This document shows positions 38,692 through 49,710 of a stretch of 64,000 nucleotides of DNA, in pieces. The stretch lies in assembly GCA_949752745.1 (NCBI GenBank), contig OX457028.1, forward strand, positions 29,288,445 to 29,352,444, in the 5' to 3' direction. The first letter of the stretch is position 1; each line of letters starts with the position of its first letter. The translations under genes and the position numbers were made by a program. This DNA comes from Protula sp. h YS-2021 (taxonomy: Eukaryota; Annelida; Polychaeta; Sabellida; Serpulidae). The notes beneath the pieces were generated by a model. The model saw only the letters and a program-made list of their open reading frames with translations. It was not told the origin of the DNA and did not search any database.

Positions 38692-39052
38692 GTAAGTAGA
38701 CATTTACTCTATTCAAAGAACTGTGCAAATAAAACAGGAAAGAAGGTTGTCAATAGGAATGCTGGTCCATCGTAAAATTTATGACATTTTGTAAGGAAAA
38801 GATCAAAAACAAACTATTCGTGTTTAAGATGTTCTTATGGGAGCATAATGCTCTAATGTGTAATAAGGGTTGCAGAAACTATACATTTTTGATTTGGGAG
38901 AGTAGGGCTGCAGTTACAAAGTAGATCAAGTAAATATGGGGAAGAAAGTACCTCGTGAGTATAAGTACTCGGGCTGCGGCGCCTAGTTGTAAGCTGAAAA
39001 AAGTTATATGTATTTTATCACTGAGTAATATTAATATTTGCTGGATATTTAG

Positions 39053-39106
39053 GGTATGAACGGGTTACCAGGGAAATCTGGGCGACAAGGCTTGCAGGGA
39101 GAGCGA
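39053..39106 (+). CDS. Collagen exon 15 (54 bp)
   Basis: A 54-bp phase-0 exon with acceptor gatatttag and donor gtcagt. It encodes the six triplets GMNGLPGKSGRQGLQGER. It is the first of seven exons of exactly 54 bp. The closing GLQGER is the kind of GxxGER sextet recognised by collagen-binding integrins in vertebrates; function here is inference. Confidence 0.93.
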
Positions 39107-39597
39107 GTCAGTAACCATACAAATTCATGTTTATCATCTTTGTTTACAAGAAAAAAAATCTACATGAAAAATATCAGACTTTCTGATCAAACTTTAGTTT
39201 TTAAAGTTTGAAAAGGAAGAGATTGTTTTGAAAAGCATCAGATCAGAAATGCCTATATCTCTTGTCCAACCGGGATTCTGTGTTTGCCGTTTGCATTAAT
39301 GTTTCAATAAAGAACTCTTCCATGTTTTATTGGTTGTATATACAATTTTGACTGAAAATGACAATGAAAGGTATGATGTGTTGGTGAAAAAGCCGTGTTG
39401 CAAATGTCAATTTTTGATCTGATGGCTTTTTTTAAAACTTTTGTCATATATCACAGTTTTGAATATGGTTGTGATAAAAAACAATAGAATAAAGTAAAAA
39501 AACAAAAAAAAACAACAATAATTATAATGTCATTAGCTACTACTGTATTAGTATTTGTTACCTTCAAAGAATAGCGTTAATGTCTTCAGGGAGGACC

Positions 39598-40075
39598 GGA
39601 CATGTTATCCCTCGTGGGGGATAGAGGGATGAACATTTTCGTCTGTTTGTTTCTCTAGCCATCTGTCTCCGTTTTTTTTTTTCCCCAAATCGCTGTAAAT
39701 GGTTATGTAGGTTCTCCAAATTTTGTTTGTTTGAGGAGAATATATAATAAAATTGTGCAAGGTTTCACTATTTTTTTCAGACTCGATTAAAATGACCAGT
39801 TTTGCAAAACGAAATATATCAGTTACGGCCCGGATTTCGCATACAGTTAAAATATTGTGTTTGCAGATGTGCACAGATGTATTATTATTTTTTTAATTGA
39901 CAAAATAGTTGAAATTATTATGCTTCATTTGGATGCAAATGTGAAATATGACTTCACAGTAACACACCAAATTCACTTTACAAACCAGGCTTTGCTTCCA
40001 AGCCTTGTCATCATGTGTCATCATGTGTCAGCATGTGTCAGCATGTGTCAGCATTTGTTATGTACACGGGGATAA
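39598..40075. repeat. Interspersed repeat, GTCT-headed, copy B, with 10-bp tandem near its end
   Basis: It opens ggacatgttatccctcgtgg, has a gtctgtttgtttctc head, a gcagatgtgcacagatgtat middle and a ttgttatgtacacggggata tail, in the same order as copy A. Near its end catgtgtcat/catgtgtcag repeats four to five times with a 10-bp period (40012-40056). Confidence 0.5.
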
Positions 40076-41148
40076 TCCAGTCTCTGACTGCTGTACTTTA
40101 TTCTGTTCATTCCTAAACTTCCTTATAAGAGGGATGGTCTTTGGCAATAATTACTTCCCTCGTGTTTCATTTTTCGGAAATCTCCCAAACACCATTTTAG
40201 AAATTCTAATCATGCAAGAAATATAACCATATTCAATGTGATATTTGTTGAAAGATCAAGCCACTGTAGAAATATGTTTTCATTGTTTACCTTATTATGA
40301 AGCCTTAAAGTAAATGTTTTAAAGAGTTTTGTTTTTTAATTCTAGGCAGCAGTCAGTTACACAATACGAAAATGTTTACAAGTGTGTTATTAAAGACTAC
40401 TATAAATAAATGACTGTATACAACAGTGAGCACACAGAGGCTATAACATGATTTTTGTATTGTACGCAAATTGTATTATATTTGCTCTCGTCGTTCCTTC
40501 AGTAACGATGTACTTCCAAAATTATTCAGCACCCGTTGGTCAATGAAAAGTTGGTGATTTTCTATATGTAATTGCAATAAAGCTGGATCTGTATTTGGAA
40601 ACGTCGCTGCTGTGACATTTGATTCTTGTTTCTGAATACAGCAACAGGTACAACTTTGGTCCATCTCACTCAGAATTTTTTTTTTAACTTTTAAGTGCTT
40701 GTTTCTCAGTCTGCTTCTGAAAACGGCAGTGTTATGCATGCTCTGTACATACAGCAAGGATAGATGTGTTTGAGCTTTAGTTGTATACACTTGATATTGT
40801 ATCGTCAAAAATTTGTCAGACAAATGACACCTTTAGTTTGTCAACTGGACAAGTTCTTAACGTACAGGACAAATTGGGACAAATTACTGACGAATTAGTG
40901 ACAATGCTGACGAGTTTGTGACAATCTTGACCAACTTATTAGTCATTTTGATAAGTATGTTACACAGAACTTGCTTAGTATTTAATAACTTTTGAAAACT
41001 GTTAGATTTTAATTGGTTTTTGAAATGGGTGCTTGGATATATGGACTTTCTTGAGACACATGGCACTTAAATTGTTTTAAAATTGAAGAAATAATGTTTC
41101 CTGATTTCTTTCTTTTTTTCTGAAATTATATGTTATTACTGTTGTTAG

Positions 41149-41202
41149 GGGTACGTAGGTGAACCAGGACCCAAAGGCGACACTGGGTTACCAGGAAGGC
41201 CG
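41149..41202 (+). CDS. Collagen exon 16 (54 bp), first copy of duplicated pair
   Basis: A 54-bp phase-0 exon with acceptor gttgttag and donor gttcgt. It encodes GYVGEPGPKGDTGLPGRP. It differs from exon 18 (GYTGEPGSKGDTGLPGRP) at two of 18 residues. The start of the following intron also resembles that of exon 18. Confidence 0.93.
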
Positions 41203-41518
41203 GTTCGTTGCTGTTTCAAAGTCAAATAATTGACATAGTCAATGAAGTCATTTTTATTTGATGGATGTGTAACAGAAACATTAAGTGTTTTGCGGGTTCA
41301 CCATAAAAAATGAATAATTAAATAAGAACAAGGATCAGTTGAAAAGAACAGTTACAGGCACTAAAACTTTAGACGTGGTATATATTAAAAAAACTGATCA
41401 ATGTTATAAATTTATGAAAGCTTTTCTAATCCTAAGTCTTCACCGAAAATTGCTTTTCCTGCATTGCCACAGCTTCACCATTGAAAAGTAGAAATTTACT
41501 TTTTGAACGTGGTTTTAG

Positions 41519-41572
41519 GGCTTAGATGGTAGAAAAGGAGATCCGGGTGCTGTGGGAAAACCAGGTCCAGCA
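41519..41572 (+). CDS. Collagen exon 17 (54 bp)
   Basis: A 54-bp phase-0 exon with acceptor ggttttag and donor gtacgt. It encodes GLDGRKGDPGAVGKPGPA. It occupies the same relative place as exon 19 (GQDGKKGLRGSSGEPGPK) in the duplicated pair, though it is more diverged. Confidence 0.93.
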
Positions 41573-42647
41573 GTACGTTGATATGACATTTAAGCCTGAT
41601 CTGTTGCAAAATAAATTGAACGTTATTTACTTGTGAAAACCTCTACTAACTTCTAACTGATACTGTTTACACCTTCTAATATTACAGAATCAGATTTAAA
41701 CATATGCTTGGAAATCATACACCTTATCTGCTCATACTATTAAGAGAATAAATTTGCTGCTGTTCCAGTTCCAGTATGAATAATAATATAGTATGAATAA
41801 TTGTAAAAGAATAAGATGAAGAATAAAAGCAACATAATCAAGTTGTGGCAATTTGGAATGTGAAGTGTGCACATGAAGAAATAAGTCATAGCAAAAAGTA
41901 TATAACAGTAGAGGAAAGAAAAAAAACATTTCAAATTAAAAAAGGATTGCTGTGTGTATAAAGTAAATCTCTAAGGAAATCAGTTATTTTCTTGTCTGAT
42001 TAATAGCATGCCCAAACGAAAAAGACTGTCCGCTAAAAAAACAAGTGGAAAAATGCCAGTAGCCTAAGACAAAAAAAAAAAATAAACACATACACATTGA
42101 TTGCTTTGCACATATACCTGTGTACACTATATGGCTAAGACTATCCTGGCTATCACATAAACATATCGCTTACTGTGTGGTAGAACTGCATGTGAGTTCC
42201 TTTGTTCCTTTGATTCAGTAGTAGTGACATGCTGCAAATCGCTAAAGCATATGTTATACTTCATTTGAATATCCATTTCACTTCCTTCGTTTGTGAAGTG
42301 ACAATTATCTACTAACAATGGTTTGCCTGAAAACGGTCCGGCAATGTACTCAGGACTTTTGTCTTGAGTTTATCACTTTTTCATGAAGTCCAGAAGAAAA
42401 ATAACTTATCGGACTCAATGATTAGTTAAACAGATTGTTAAATACATGCTTCCTAGTAATTTTAAAATTGTGCAAAAAATTTTCAGTTTATAACTTGGTA
42501 CGCCTTTCGAAATAAGTTCTATGATATTGAGCTAAAGGTGGCTGCTCGATTTTTCACATGGTCCAAAAAGACTTATTGTACTATAAGGGGACAAAACAAA
42601 AAGGCTCATTTGCTTTTTCATTTTCTGTTTGCTGTTGATATTGCCAG

Positions 42648-42701
42648 GGGTACACAGGTGAACCAGGATCTAAAGGTGACACTGGGCTCCCAGGACGACC
42701 G
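42648..42701 (+). CDS. Collagen exon 18 (54 bp), second copy of duplicated pair
   Basis: A 54-bp phase-0 exon with acceptor tattgccag and donor gtttgt. It encodes GYTGEPGSKGDTGLPGRP, nearly identical to exon 16. Downstream intron bases gtttgttgct mirror the gttcgttgct after exon 16. Confidence 0.93.
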
Positions 42702-43112
42702 GTTTGTTGCTAGTTCATGTTCAAGTGAATATATCGTATTCAATTAGATAAATTCGTTCATCGTAAATGGGTATTATAAGTCAGGCAATGTATTCGCTTA
42801 ATAATTAACACCATGGCTTAACATCAAATTACAATGAATGATTAATGGTACAAAATATACACTTAAAGTGTTTTATATTATTTGGTAAAAAATTGTTTCT
42901 CACATAAAATTTTTAAACGTGTGTCAAGGAGTGCCCGATAGCAAGTTGTGCTCTTTTCAGTGTTGCCACTAAATCACATAACAGTACTAAAGCTTTGTTG
43001 TCCTGCACCATATTGTACTCAGATTTAAACCATTCTCAAATATGTTTAACGGAGTAAGCGCTGACTAAAATGGGTAAAAGAATTAGTTCATGTTTAAAGT
43101 GTGAATTTTTAG

Positions 43113-43166
43113 GGTCAAGATGGGAAAAAAGGATTGCGAGGTTCCTCTGGAGAGCCAGGTCCAAAA
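43113..43166 (+). CDS. Collagen exon 19 (54 bp)
   Basis: A 54-bp phase-0 exon with acceptor aatttttag and donor gtatgt. It encodes GQDGKKGLRGSSGEPGPK, six triplets. It is the probable paralogue of exon 17. Confidence 0.92.
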
Positions 43167-43706
43167 GTATGTTTAATTGAGAGTTTAAGCATTATTTGTT
43201 GTTGAACTTGAAACATCCTGCCTGTGTGAAAACCCTTGTTATTACCTGGAATGGTAATGAATAATAGTTGTACTAAAACAACTAGTTTTTGAGCAGTGAC
43301 TTACAAAGAGATACGGTAAGAGAAGTGAAAGAGCAAAAGAAGCATGTGTGAGTTAAACGTGCAACAGAAATAAAGCACATAGGAGGCAAATCAGAGAAAA
43401 CATATCAACATAAAAAATGTATGCGGAAACATTAATTTGCCAGAATAAAAAAGCTATATATTCGGATAGAAAAGAGAGCAATTAGAAAACCAAAATTTGA
43501 GGAATTATGCCGCACAGCGGTATCGGTGTAAGATAATGCGTTCTTTTAGGTATCATGAGTGTCAATGCCTTATTTTATTGGTAGCAATAATTATGGCTCG
43601 ACCTCAAGAATGGGACTCGATGTAATACAATATGAATTCGTTTCTGTCTCCACTGACTGCTTTAATAAATAAAGCGGAACAACCTTTCTGATTTGTACTT
43701 AGCAGA

Positions 43707-43773
43707 CAATTGATCGCTTATCGACGTCACGACGTTCAAATGACGTCATTGCGACGTTGGATACCGATCAATT
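43707..43773. other. Imperfect hairpin rich in ACGT cores
   Basis: caattgatcgcttatcgacg and its imperfect complement near cgacgttggataccgatcaa form a foldback of about 65 bp. Within it are gacgtcac, gacgtt, tgacgtca (43741) and gacgtt. It is in the intron between exons 19 and 20. Function is unknown; a short MITE remnant is as likely as a regulatory cluster. Confidence 0.4.
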
Positions 43774-44496
43774 CTTACTTGTTTATGAATTTTTGATTTC
43801 TGTTTTTTTTAGCCATAGACTGCCCACTGACTAATAATGATGCATGTGTACCTGGTGCTCTGCGCTTCTGTTATTTTCTTCTAGAGCAGAAAAAGTGAAA
43901 TGTTATTAAATTGTTTCACTTTCCGTGAAATTCATCAATTAATTAATTATGCTTATTTCCACCTCGTTTTAAATACTTTAAAATCAAACTAATAGCCTTT
44001 TGGGATACCTGAAAGAGTTTCTTTGCAAATGTGTACGTGCTTGTACCCTCTGCTTTAACACATTCATTACTAAACTACAACAGACTATAAGTTGAAGATA
44101 AAAATAATATCTTCACCCCTTTTAAACAGATAAAATAAGTTGTTACTTGTTCAACTGTTGTGTTTTCATACAAGCAGTACTCTTTTAAACAGACGTTCTT
44201 AATCTTTATTTTGTGTAAATACCTTCATACTGATGACACACTTAAATACTAGTTTATGGAGTGTAGGCCAAGAAAATCCCTGTTTCAAATTGTTATAACT
44301 CATTTGTTGAGCAAGTAGGAGACATTTGTGATAAGAAAGGATCTATGGTTGAAGTAATTCCTTGTACCTGTTAATGCAAGAGATATTGTTTCGCACAAAT
44401 TGTCCGTTTTAGAGAAACAAGGAAAAACCACAAGATGAGTATGATCTTTAGGATTAAATCACGACATTTTGTTTGTAACTTTGTTTTCGCAAATAG

Positions 44497-44550
44497 GGCC
44501 CAAAAGGTGACAGAGGTAGAGAAGGATTACCAGGAGATCGGGGATTTCCA
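44497..44550 (+). CDS. Collagen exon 20 (54 bp)
   Basis: A 54-bp phase-0 exon with acceptor gcaaatag and donor gtgaga. It encodes GPKGDRGREGLPGDRGFP, strongly charged, with Arg in three positions. Confidence 0.92.
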
Positions 44551-47500
44551 GTGAGACGATCAATATTATTTGTAGCATCTGTCTTTTATATTCCAAAAGA
44601 TACACATTAGTTCATTGCTTTGGAACTTTAAACACCTTTTTAATTTAGGAAAGCAGCTTTCAAAACACTGACACTGCGAGTTGAAAGATGCTGCTGAAAA
44701 ATGTTTAAAGCAAAAGCCATAAAATTTCTTTGGATTTTTACCCAAGCAATAAATCGTGTATCAAAAATGTCAGTTTAGTAATTTAAGCAATATTCTTGAC
44801 AAATCTGTCATTGGTGACAAAGAGCTTTCGACTTTCATGTAATTCAAAATAAATCATTGGAGGAAAAGTTATAAGTTTCAACATTGTAAAAAAAAGTAGA
44901 AACGAGGCCAGATTCTTAAAAAAGTACATACAATTTATAGCAAAGATTGGCAGTTTTAACAAATTTTATACGTAGACTTTTGTAACGTCTGTTAAATCTG
45001 CCAAACTTCGAGTCAATAAACATGCCTGTAAAATGTCAAGAATTTTGGCTAAATGAGATGAAATACTTCAAGTGATTTTTTTTAATTTAAAAAATCACTT
45101 ACTATAATAGATTTATTCTCTCGACGATCTGGAAGCAAAATAAGTAAAGTTTGTGTATGAGGAATCGATGTTATTGATTGGCTAGTCTTTGTTCCAAAAC
45201 CGTGCAAAAAATCATTTTTGGATAGAAAGGATAATCTGGATCAAAGGAATATAAAGCAAAAAATTCAAAGAAATATATCTTATATTCTGTGATGTCATTA
45301 AATAGCAGATTGTACCGGAAGATGCTTTAAAAGTACTAAGAAGGGTTATGGATAAGGGAGTAACGAGTTCTTATGTTTTCGAGAATTTATTGAACTTAAT
45401 GTGTTTTTACAATTTTGTGTCAGGCTGTCTTGTCAAAAGCTGTTATAAAACTTTGTCATCACAGTCATTAATACTGTTAGATGCGTCTACGAATTTCTTA
45501 ACGATTTCATGTTGCTCAACCCCTGACGAACTTTTATACTTTGATTTGGAATTTTCTGATTTCTGAAGTGTTTTAAGTTTAAACTGTAAAACTTGCAAGT
45601 AGAAAGGTCTATTGCAGAAAGGTATTCAACTATTTATACGGGATACATTTTACTGTATTCGAAAATAAGAGATGCACTTGTTCTACAAAAATGGAAAAGA
45701 TATAAACATGGTAAATTGTGCATTTGATTGTGTCACTACTATGTGGCAGATATTCGATAGCTTTAGCAGATACATGTCAAAACTAAAAAAGCATTTTTCA
45801 CGTAAATTTCTCTCATATTTTCGAATATATGCAGTCAGAACCCTTTAAAGGAAAAAGTATGTTTACTACAGTACGAAAAAAAGAATTTATAGTGCCCCAT
45901 ACGCATGCCTGCCTTTACAGCTGTCTTAGTTTTTCCTAGATGTTTAGCTTGTTTTTCTTCCAGGTGGCCATTGGCCATAGGGCTATGCCCATCGTGTGGC
46001 GCCTCAGTCGTCTGTCTGTCCGTCCGTCTGTCTGTGTCGAAGAACGAAAAAACTGTTGGCTTGAGTGATTCCAAACTTCACAGAAAGTTGCACTAGAGTG
46101 ATATGTGTGCTCTTATGATATTTTGTGATCATTTGTTGAAAACCCAAATTTTGGCGAATTATTATACAAAAATCTACATTAGTCTTACGTGTAGGTATAT
46201 TTGAAACTTTTTTTGTACAATATCTCTTACTGTTTTAATATAATCAGCTTAAAACACGACAGCCGTCTTTTTGCAGAAAATCAACGTGGGCATTAAATTT
46301 TTCTTATGGTGATGAAAAAGTGTGCGTTCATCCGTCCGTTTGTAAACTTTGCAAAAAAGCCTACTTCTCCTTCAAATTTGGTTAAATTTTCTCGAAAGTT
46401 TGCGTGACGGTAGTAAGGGTCAGGGATTTTCGCCGATTCTAAAGTTGCCAAATTTTCGCCAAAAATATAATTTCTCTGTAATTTTTGTATTCACTATGAA
46501 TTTTTAACAGAGATGCTTCCAGTGCGACGGAGTTCTATCATTGTTTTGGCGACTTACCATTTCTTGGCGTTTTGTTGGCCAAATTTTGGGGCATTTTTTT
46601 CGCGATGCTTACCTTTGTATTTTTGATGGATTTGTTAGATGTGGATTGAGTTGAGAGTTGGTCGTAGTTTTATTCAAATTAGATTGTTACAAGAAATGGC
46701 ATTGGGTTGAATCAATCACGTGGTACATGGCGGCTAAAAGAAGTGTACACAGCTTAAAGCAAGTTGTAAGAAGTGTTCAAAGTGGCTGCGCCTTTGAATA
46801 TAAACAGAATGAAAGTAACTAAGGTACCTTTGCATCTTATTCAGATATAATGTCATTGCCGTAATAAACACAAATTAGAATTTGCAGTCCATAACGAAAT
46901 TATTGTTGAGGATGCATAAAATGTTTAACAATAGAAGTAAAATTTTCGCGAACTGTCCTCCGAATTTTAAAACAATCGCAGTGCCAGTTCGTGTTTTGTT
47001 ACTCTGACAGCACCTGAGCACCGTCACTTGACTGTTTTGTTATTTTAAGCTGAAGTTAACTTTTTTCACACAATATTTATATTTGTGTGCTTGTCACGGG
47101 ATTTTGTTAAGGACTATTTTAGTTTGTGCCAAAAAAAAAAAAAAGTTGCACGATTTTATTTATAGCTGGGCCAAATATCTCTGGTATATTTGAATTCTTC
47201 CGTGTCATATGATTTGCGTCAGTAGAGGGGATATAACATTGCATTATTTGTAGGAGAATATATCAAGCAATCAAGATTTTAAATAGTTTCCATCATCAAC
47301 AAATAAAAAGCTAAACACAACGGTTTTCTCTTCTGGAGTAAAAACGTGAAAACTTCCCTTATAAACTAGTTTTCAAATAATTATTGAAATACTTAAATCC
47401 ATTCCTAAATGGGCCAATGTTGTCCTAGGACAAAACCCTTTTTTTGCAAATCTTTATGCTAAAGCGGTGTGCGATATTGAACGAAATAGCACGAGTACGA

Positions 47501-47716
47501 AATTTATGTATGTGCCTGTGAAGGTTCAGGATCTTCTCACTTAAAAGGTAAAAAATGCATTGTATAAGTCCCAACTAAATATACTTTCAACATTATGTAT
47601 GCATACCGATACCCATAAGAGATAAGTATTTCACGTCCTTATTATTTGAAATGGCAGTGTAGTTCCGTAGTCTTTGGTGTAAATTTACGAAGATAAATTT
47701 ACTATTTGAATTGTAG
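44551..47716. other. Intron 20-21, 3.2 kb, interspersed repeat only
   Basis: Apart from the GTCT-headed repeat at 45945 and gccaaattttcgcc motifs near 46450 and 46570, I see nothing structured and no missed Gly-X-Y exon. Confidence 0.5.
45945..46110. repeat. Interspersed repeat head with GTCT/GTCC tract
   Basis: ggccattggccatagggcta is followed by cgtgtggcgcctcag, then a gtctgtccgtccgtctgtct tract and cttgagtgattccaaacttc. The layout resembles other GTCC-headed repeats in this window (27590, 10080), although the sequences differ. Confidence 0.4.
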
Positions 47717-47770
47717 GGGGAACCTGGATTGCCGGGATTACCTGGATTTAAAGGAGACCGGGGAGAAACG
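47717..47770 (+). CDS. Collagen exon 21 (54 bp)
   Basis: A 54-bp phase-0 exon with acceptor gaattgtag and donor gttcgt. It encodes GEPGLPGLPGFKGDRGET. It is the last of the seven 54-bp exons. Confidence 0.92.
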
Positions 47771-49410
47771 GTTCGTGTGTATTATCCACGTATCAGCATG
47801 AGTTTACTCCTTTCCCAATGCCAATGAAACAGCTAACTTCACTCTTCCCGAAACTAGGATGAATGACTAAATATGTTAAGGACATTACATGCAACTTCGT
47901 AGATTATTGGCCTATAGACTTGGTTCCTAGTCTTTCTTCCTTTTCCAGATTAAATTCGACTTAGAATGTTATTCAGAGTATTTCTTAAAATACTTCCCAA
48001 ATGAAAGTTGCCTTGTACAAAACTGTTTTTCTGTAAGCCTGAAAAGACAGGTTAACGATTGTTATTATGATATGCTAAAAATAAGGAAATGTCATGAAGT
48101 TGCTAGCAGCATTGATATAATATAAAATGTAATAAGACACATGTAAAATAGTTTTACTGTTAATGATCCTGCTTGTCTTGTGAAGAAATTTAGTTATCTA
48201 GAGATATCTCCCTACTAATATAAATAAAAAATAGTTGTTTCCAAATATTGCATGTGATTATTTTTCTTTACATTTTGGAACATAGTTGTTCAATCTTCTG
48301 TTTTCTTTAACATTAGGTAATTAAATATAAACCAAGTATGCTCCAGCCATTTATTGCGTAATTTACATTATACAGCTGATTTATCTATCAGTGAGCGATA
48401 TTTCTGAAAGGAATAAAAAATTTAGTAAATTTGTTTTTATAGCATTCCCTTTTGGTCAACTGGTTGAACCCACACTTTTAGCAACAGATTTGTCGTGCTG
48501 CTGTGGGAGTGCGGTTTTGAGAAATTCTATTTTTCTTAAATATCTCGTCGTGTATTCACTTGTGTTATAGTATTGGAGAAATAGGACAGATTAACAGTTA
48601 TCACATGGTCTTGCATTCTTTTGTGGTTCTTCCACGTCACAAATGTGCCTTCAACAGTCTGTAGTTACGCATTATGAGACCGATGTCATGGACTATAGAA
48701 TGTGCACTCATGACTAAAAAAGCATAACCACGTTTACATAACAGTCATAAGACGTATGGTTATAAAGGAAACTTCATATGCTGAGTTATTCTAAATGATA
48801 CAGTGGGGTCACTTATAATTTTTTGTGTTTCCTTCTGTTTATTCTCACGCATTCCACTCCATTTTTTTAACATTGATTATCTGATATGAATACTAATAAT
48901 CTAATTTTACTAATAAATATTGTTGTTTTAGCTTCTTACTGTGTTACATTAAAACAGTTCTCATTTATATTTCATTGTTATCGACATAATAGCTCTCCAA
49001 ATATTGAACCGAAAAAAATAAACAACAGAATTTAGCATTGCTTTGAAATGGGATATCTTTCAATACAGTTATATGATGATAACGTTAGTAGATAATTTGC
49101 CGTGTTCACACTTATATGTTGATGTCAACAAACTGGATAAAAACTATTCCTTGCTGTAAGTCACTCTCAGATTATGAAAACGTTATGTGTGTGTGTGTGT
49201 TTATAAGTGGTCAAAAGTGATGGCAATGGTTTTGATTCAATATTCTTAGCTAATATATTTGCCAAGAGGTGGCAACATGGAATACCTATTGTGCTATTTC
49301 AACATCTAACCAGCAGTTGATTCTTAATTATATGAGGACTATTGCATCACGTTTGAATTAGAGGCTATGCCACAAATATGAAATAATCACCCTTTCTTTT
49401 TATCGAACAG
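47771..49410. other. Intron 21-22, no feature recognised
   Basis: AT-rich, with a short GT run at about 49186-49201. Confidence 0.6.
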
Positions 49411-49710
49411 GGACAAGGCCCAGCAAATATAAGCACAATAGGCGGCTGTCACATATGTCCTCCTGCTCCCCGTGGACCTATGGGTCCCAGAGGCCACCCA
49501 GGTCTCCCCGGAGTCAAGGGAAGCCCTGGTTACCCGGGAAAACCTGGATACCACGGTGAACCCGGTATGCCAGGATTGCAGGGTAAAAAAGGCGAAAAGG
49601 GAGACCCTGGTGGTCAGAAAGGGGAGCCAGGAGAGAGAGGTTTCCCCGGATCGCCGGGCATGGAAGGCTTGCCCGGGCTACCAGGAGAGCCTGGACTGCA
49701 GGGGTTGCCA
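49411..49710 (+). CDS. Collagen exon 22, 300 bp, with CHIC cysteine-pair interruption
   Basis: By far the largest exon (100 codons, phase 0), with acceptor tatcgaacag and donor gtgagt. Residues 1-21 are an interruption, [20 protein letters not shown], holding two cysteines spaced CxxC and an N-glycosylation sequon (Asn6-Ile-Ser8). From about residue 22 the helix is near-perfect (starting [13 protein letters not shown]). A one-residue slip sits at [10 protein letters not shown] (residues 64-73), and [10 protein letters not shown] follows. In type IV collagens, interruption cysteines can form disulfides that brace the helix; whether these two pair with each other or with another chain is unknown. 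The size suggests several ancestral exons fused by intron loss. Confidence 0.95.

Noticed and set aside
39589..39640. Sequence after ttcagggaggaccgg considered as a collagen exon
   Set aside because: It does not keep Gly-X-Y beyond two codons and belongs to the interspersed repeat.
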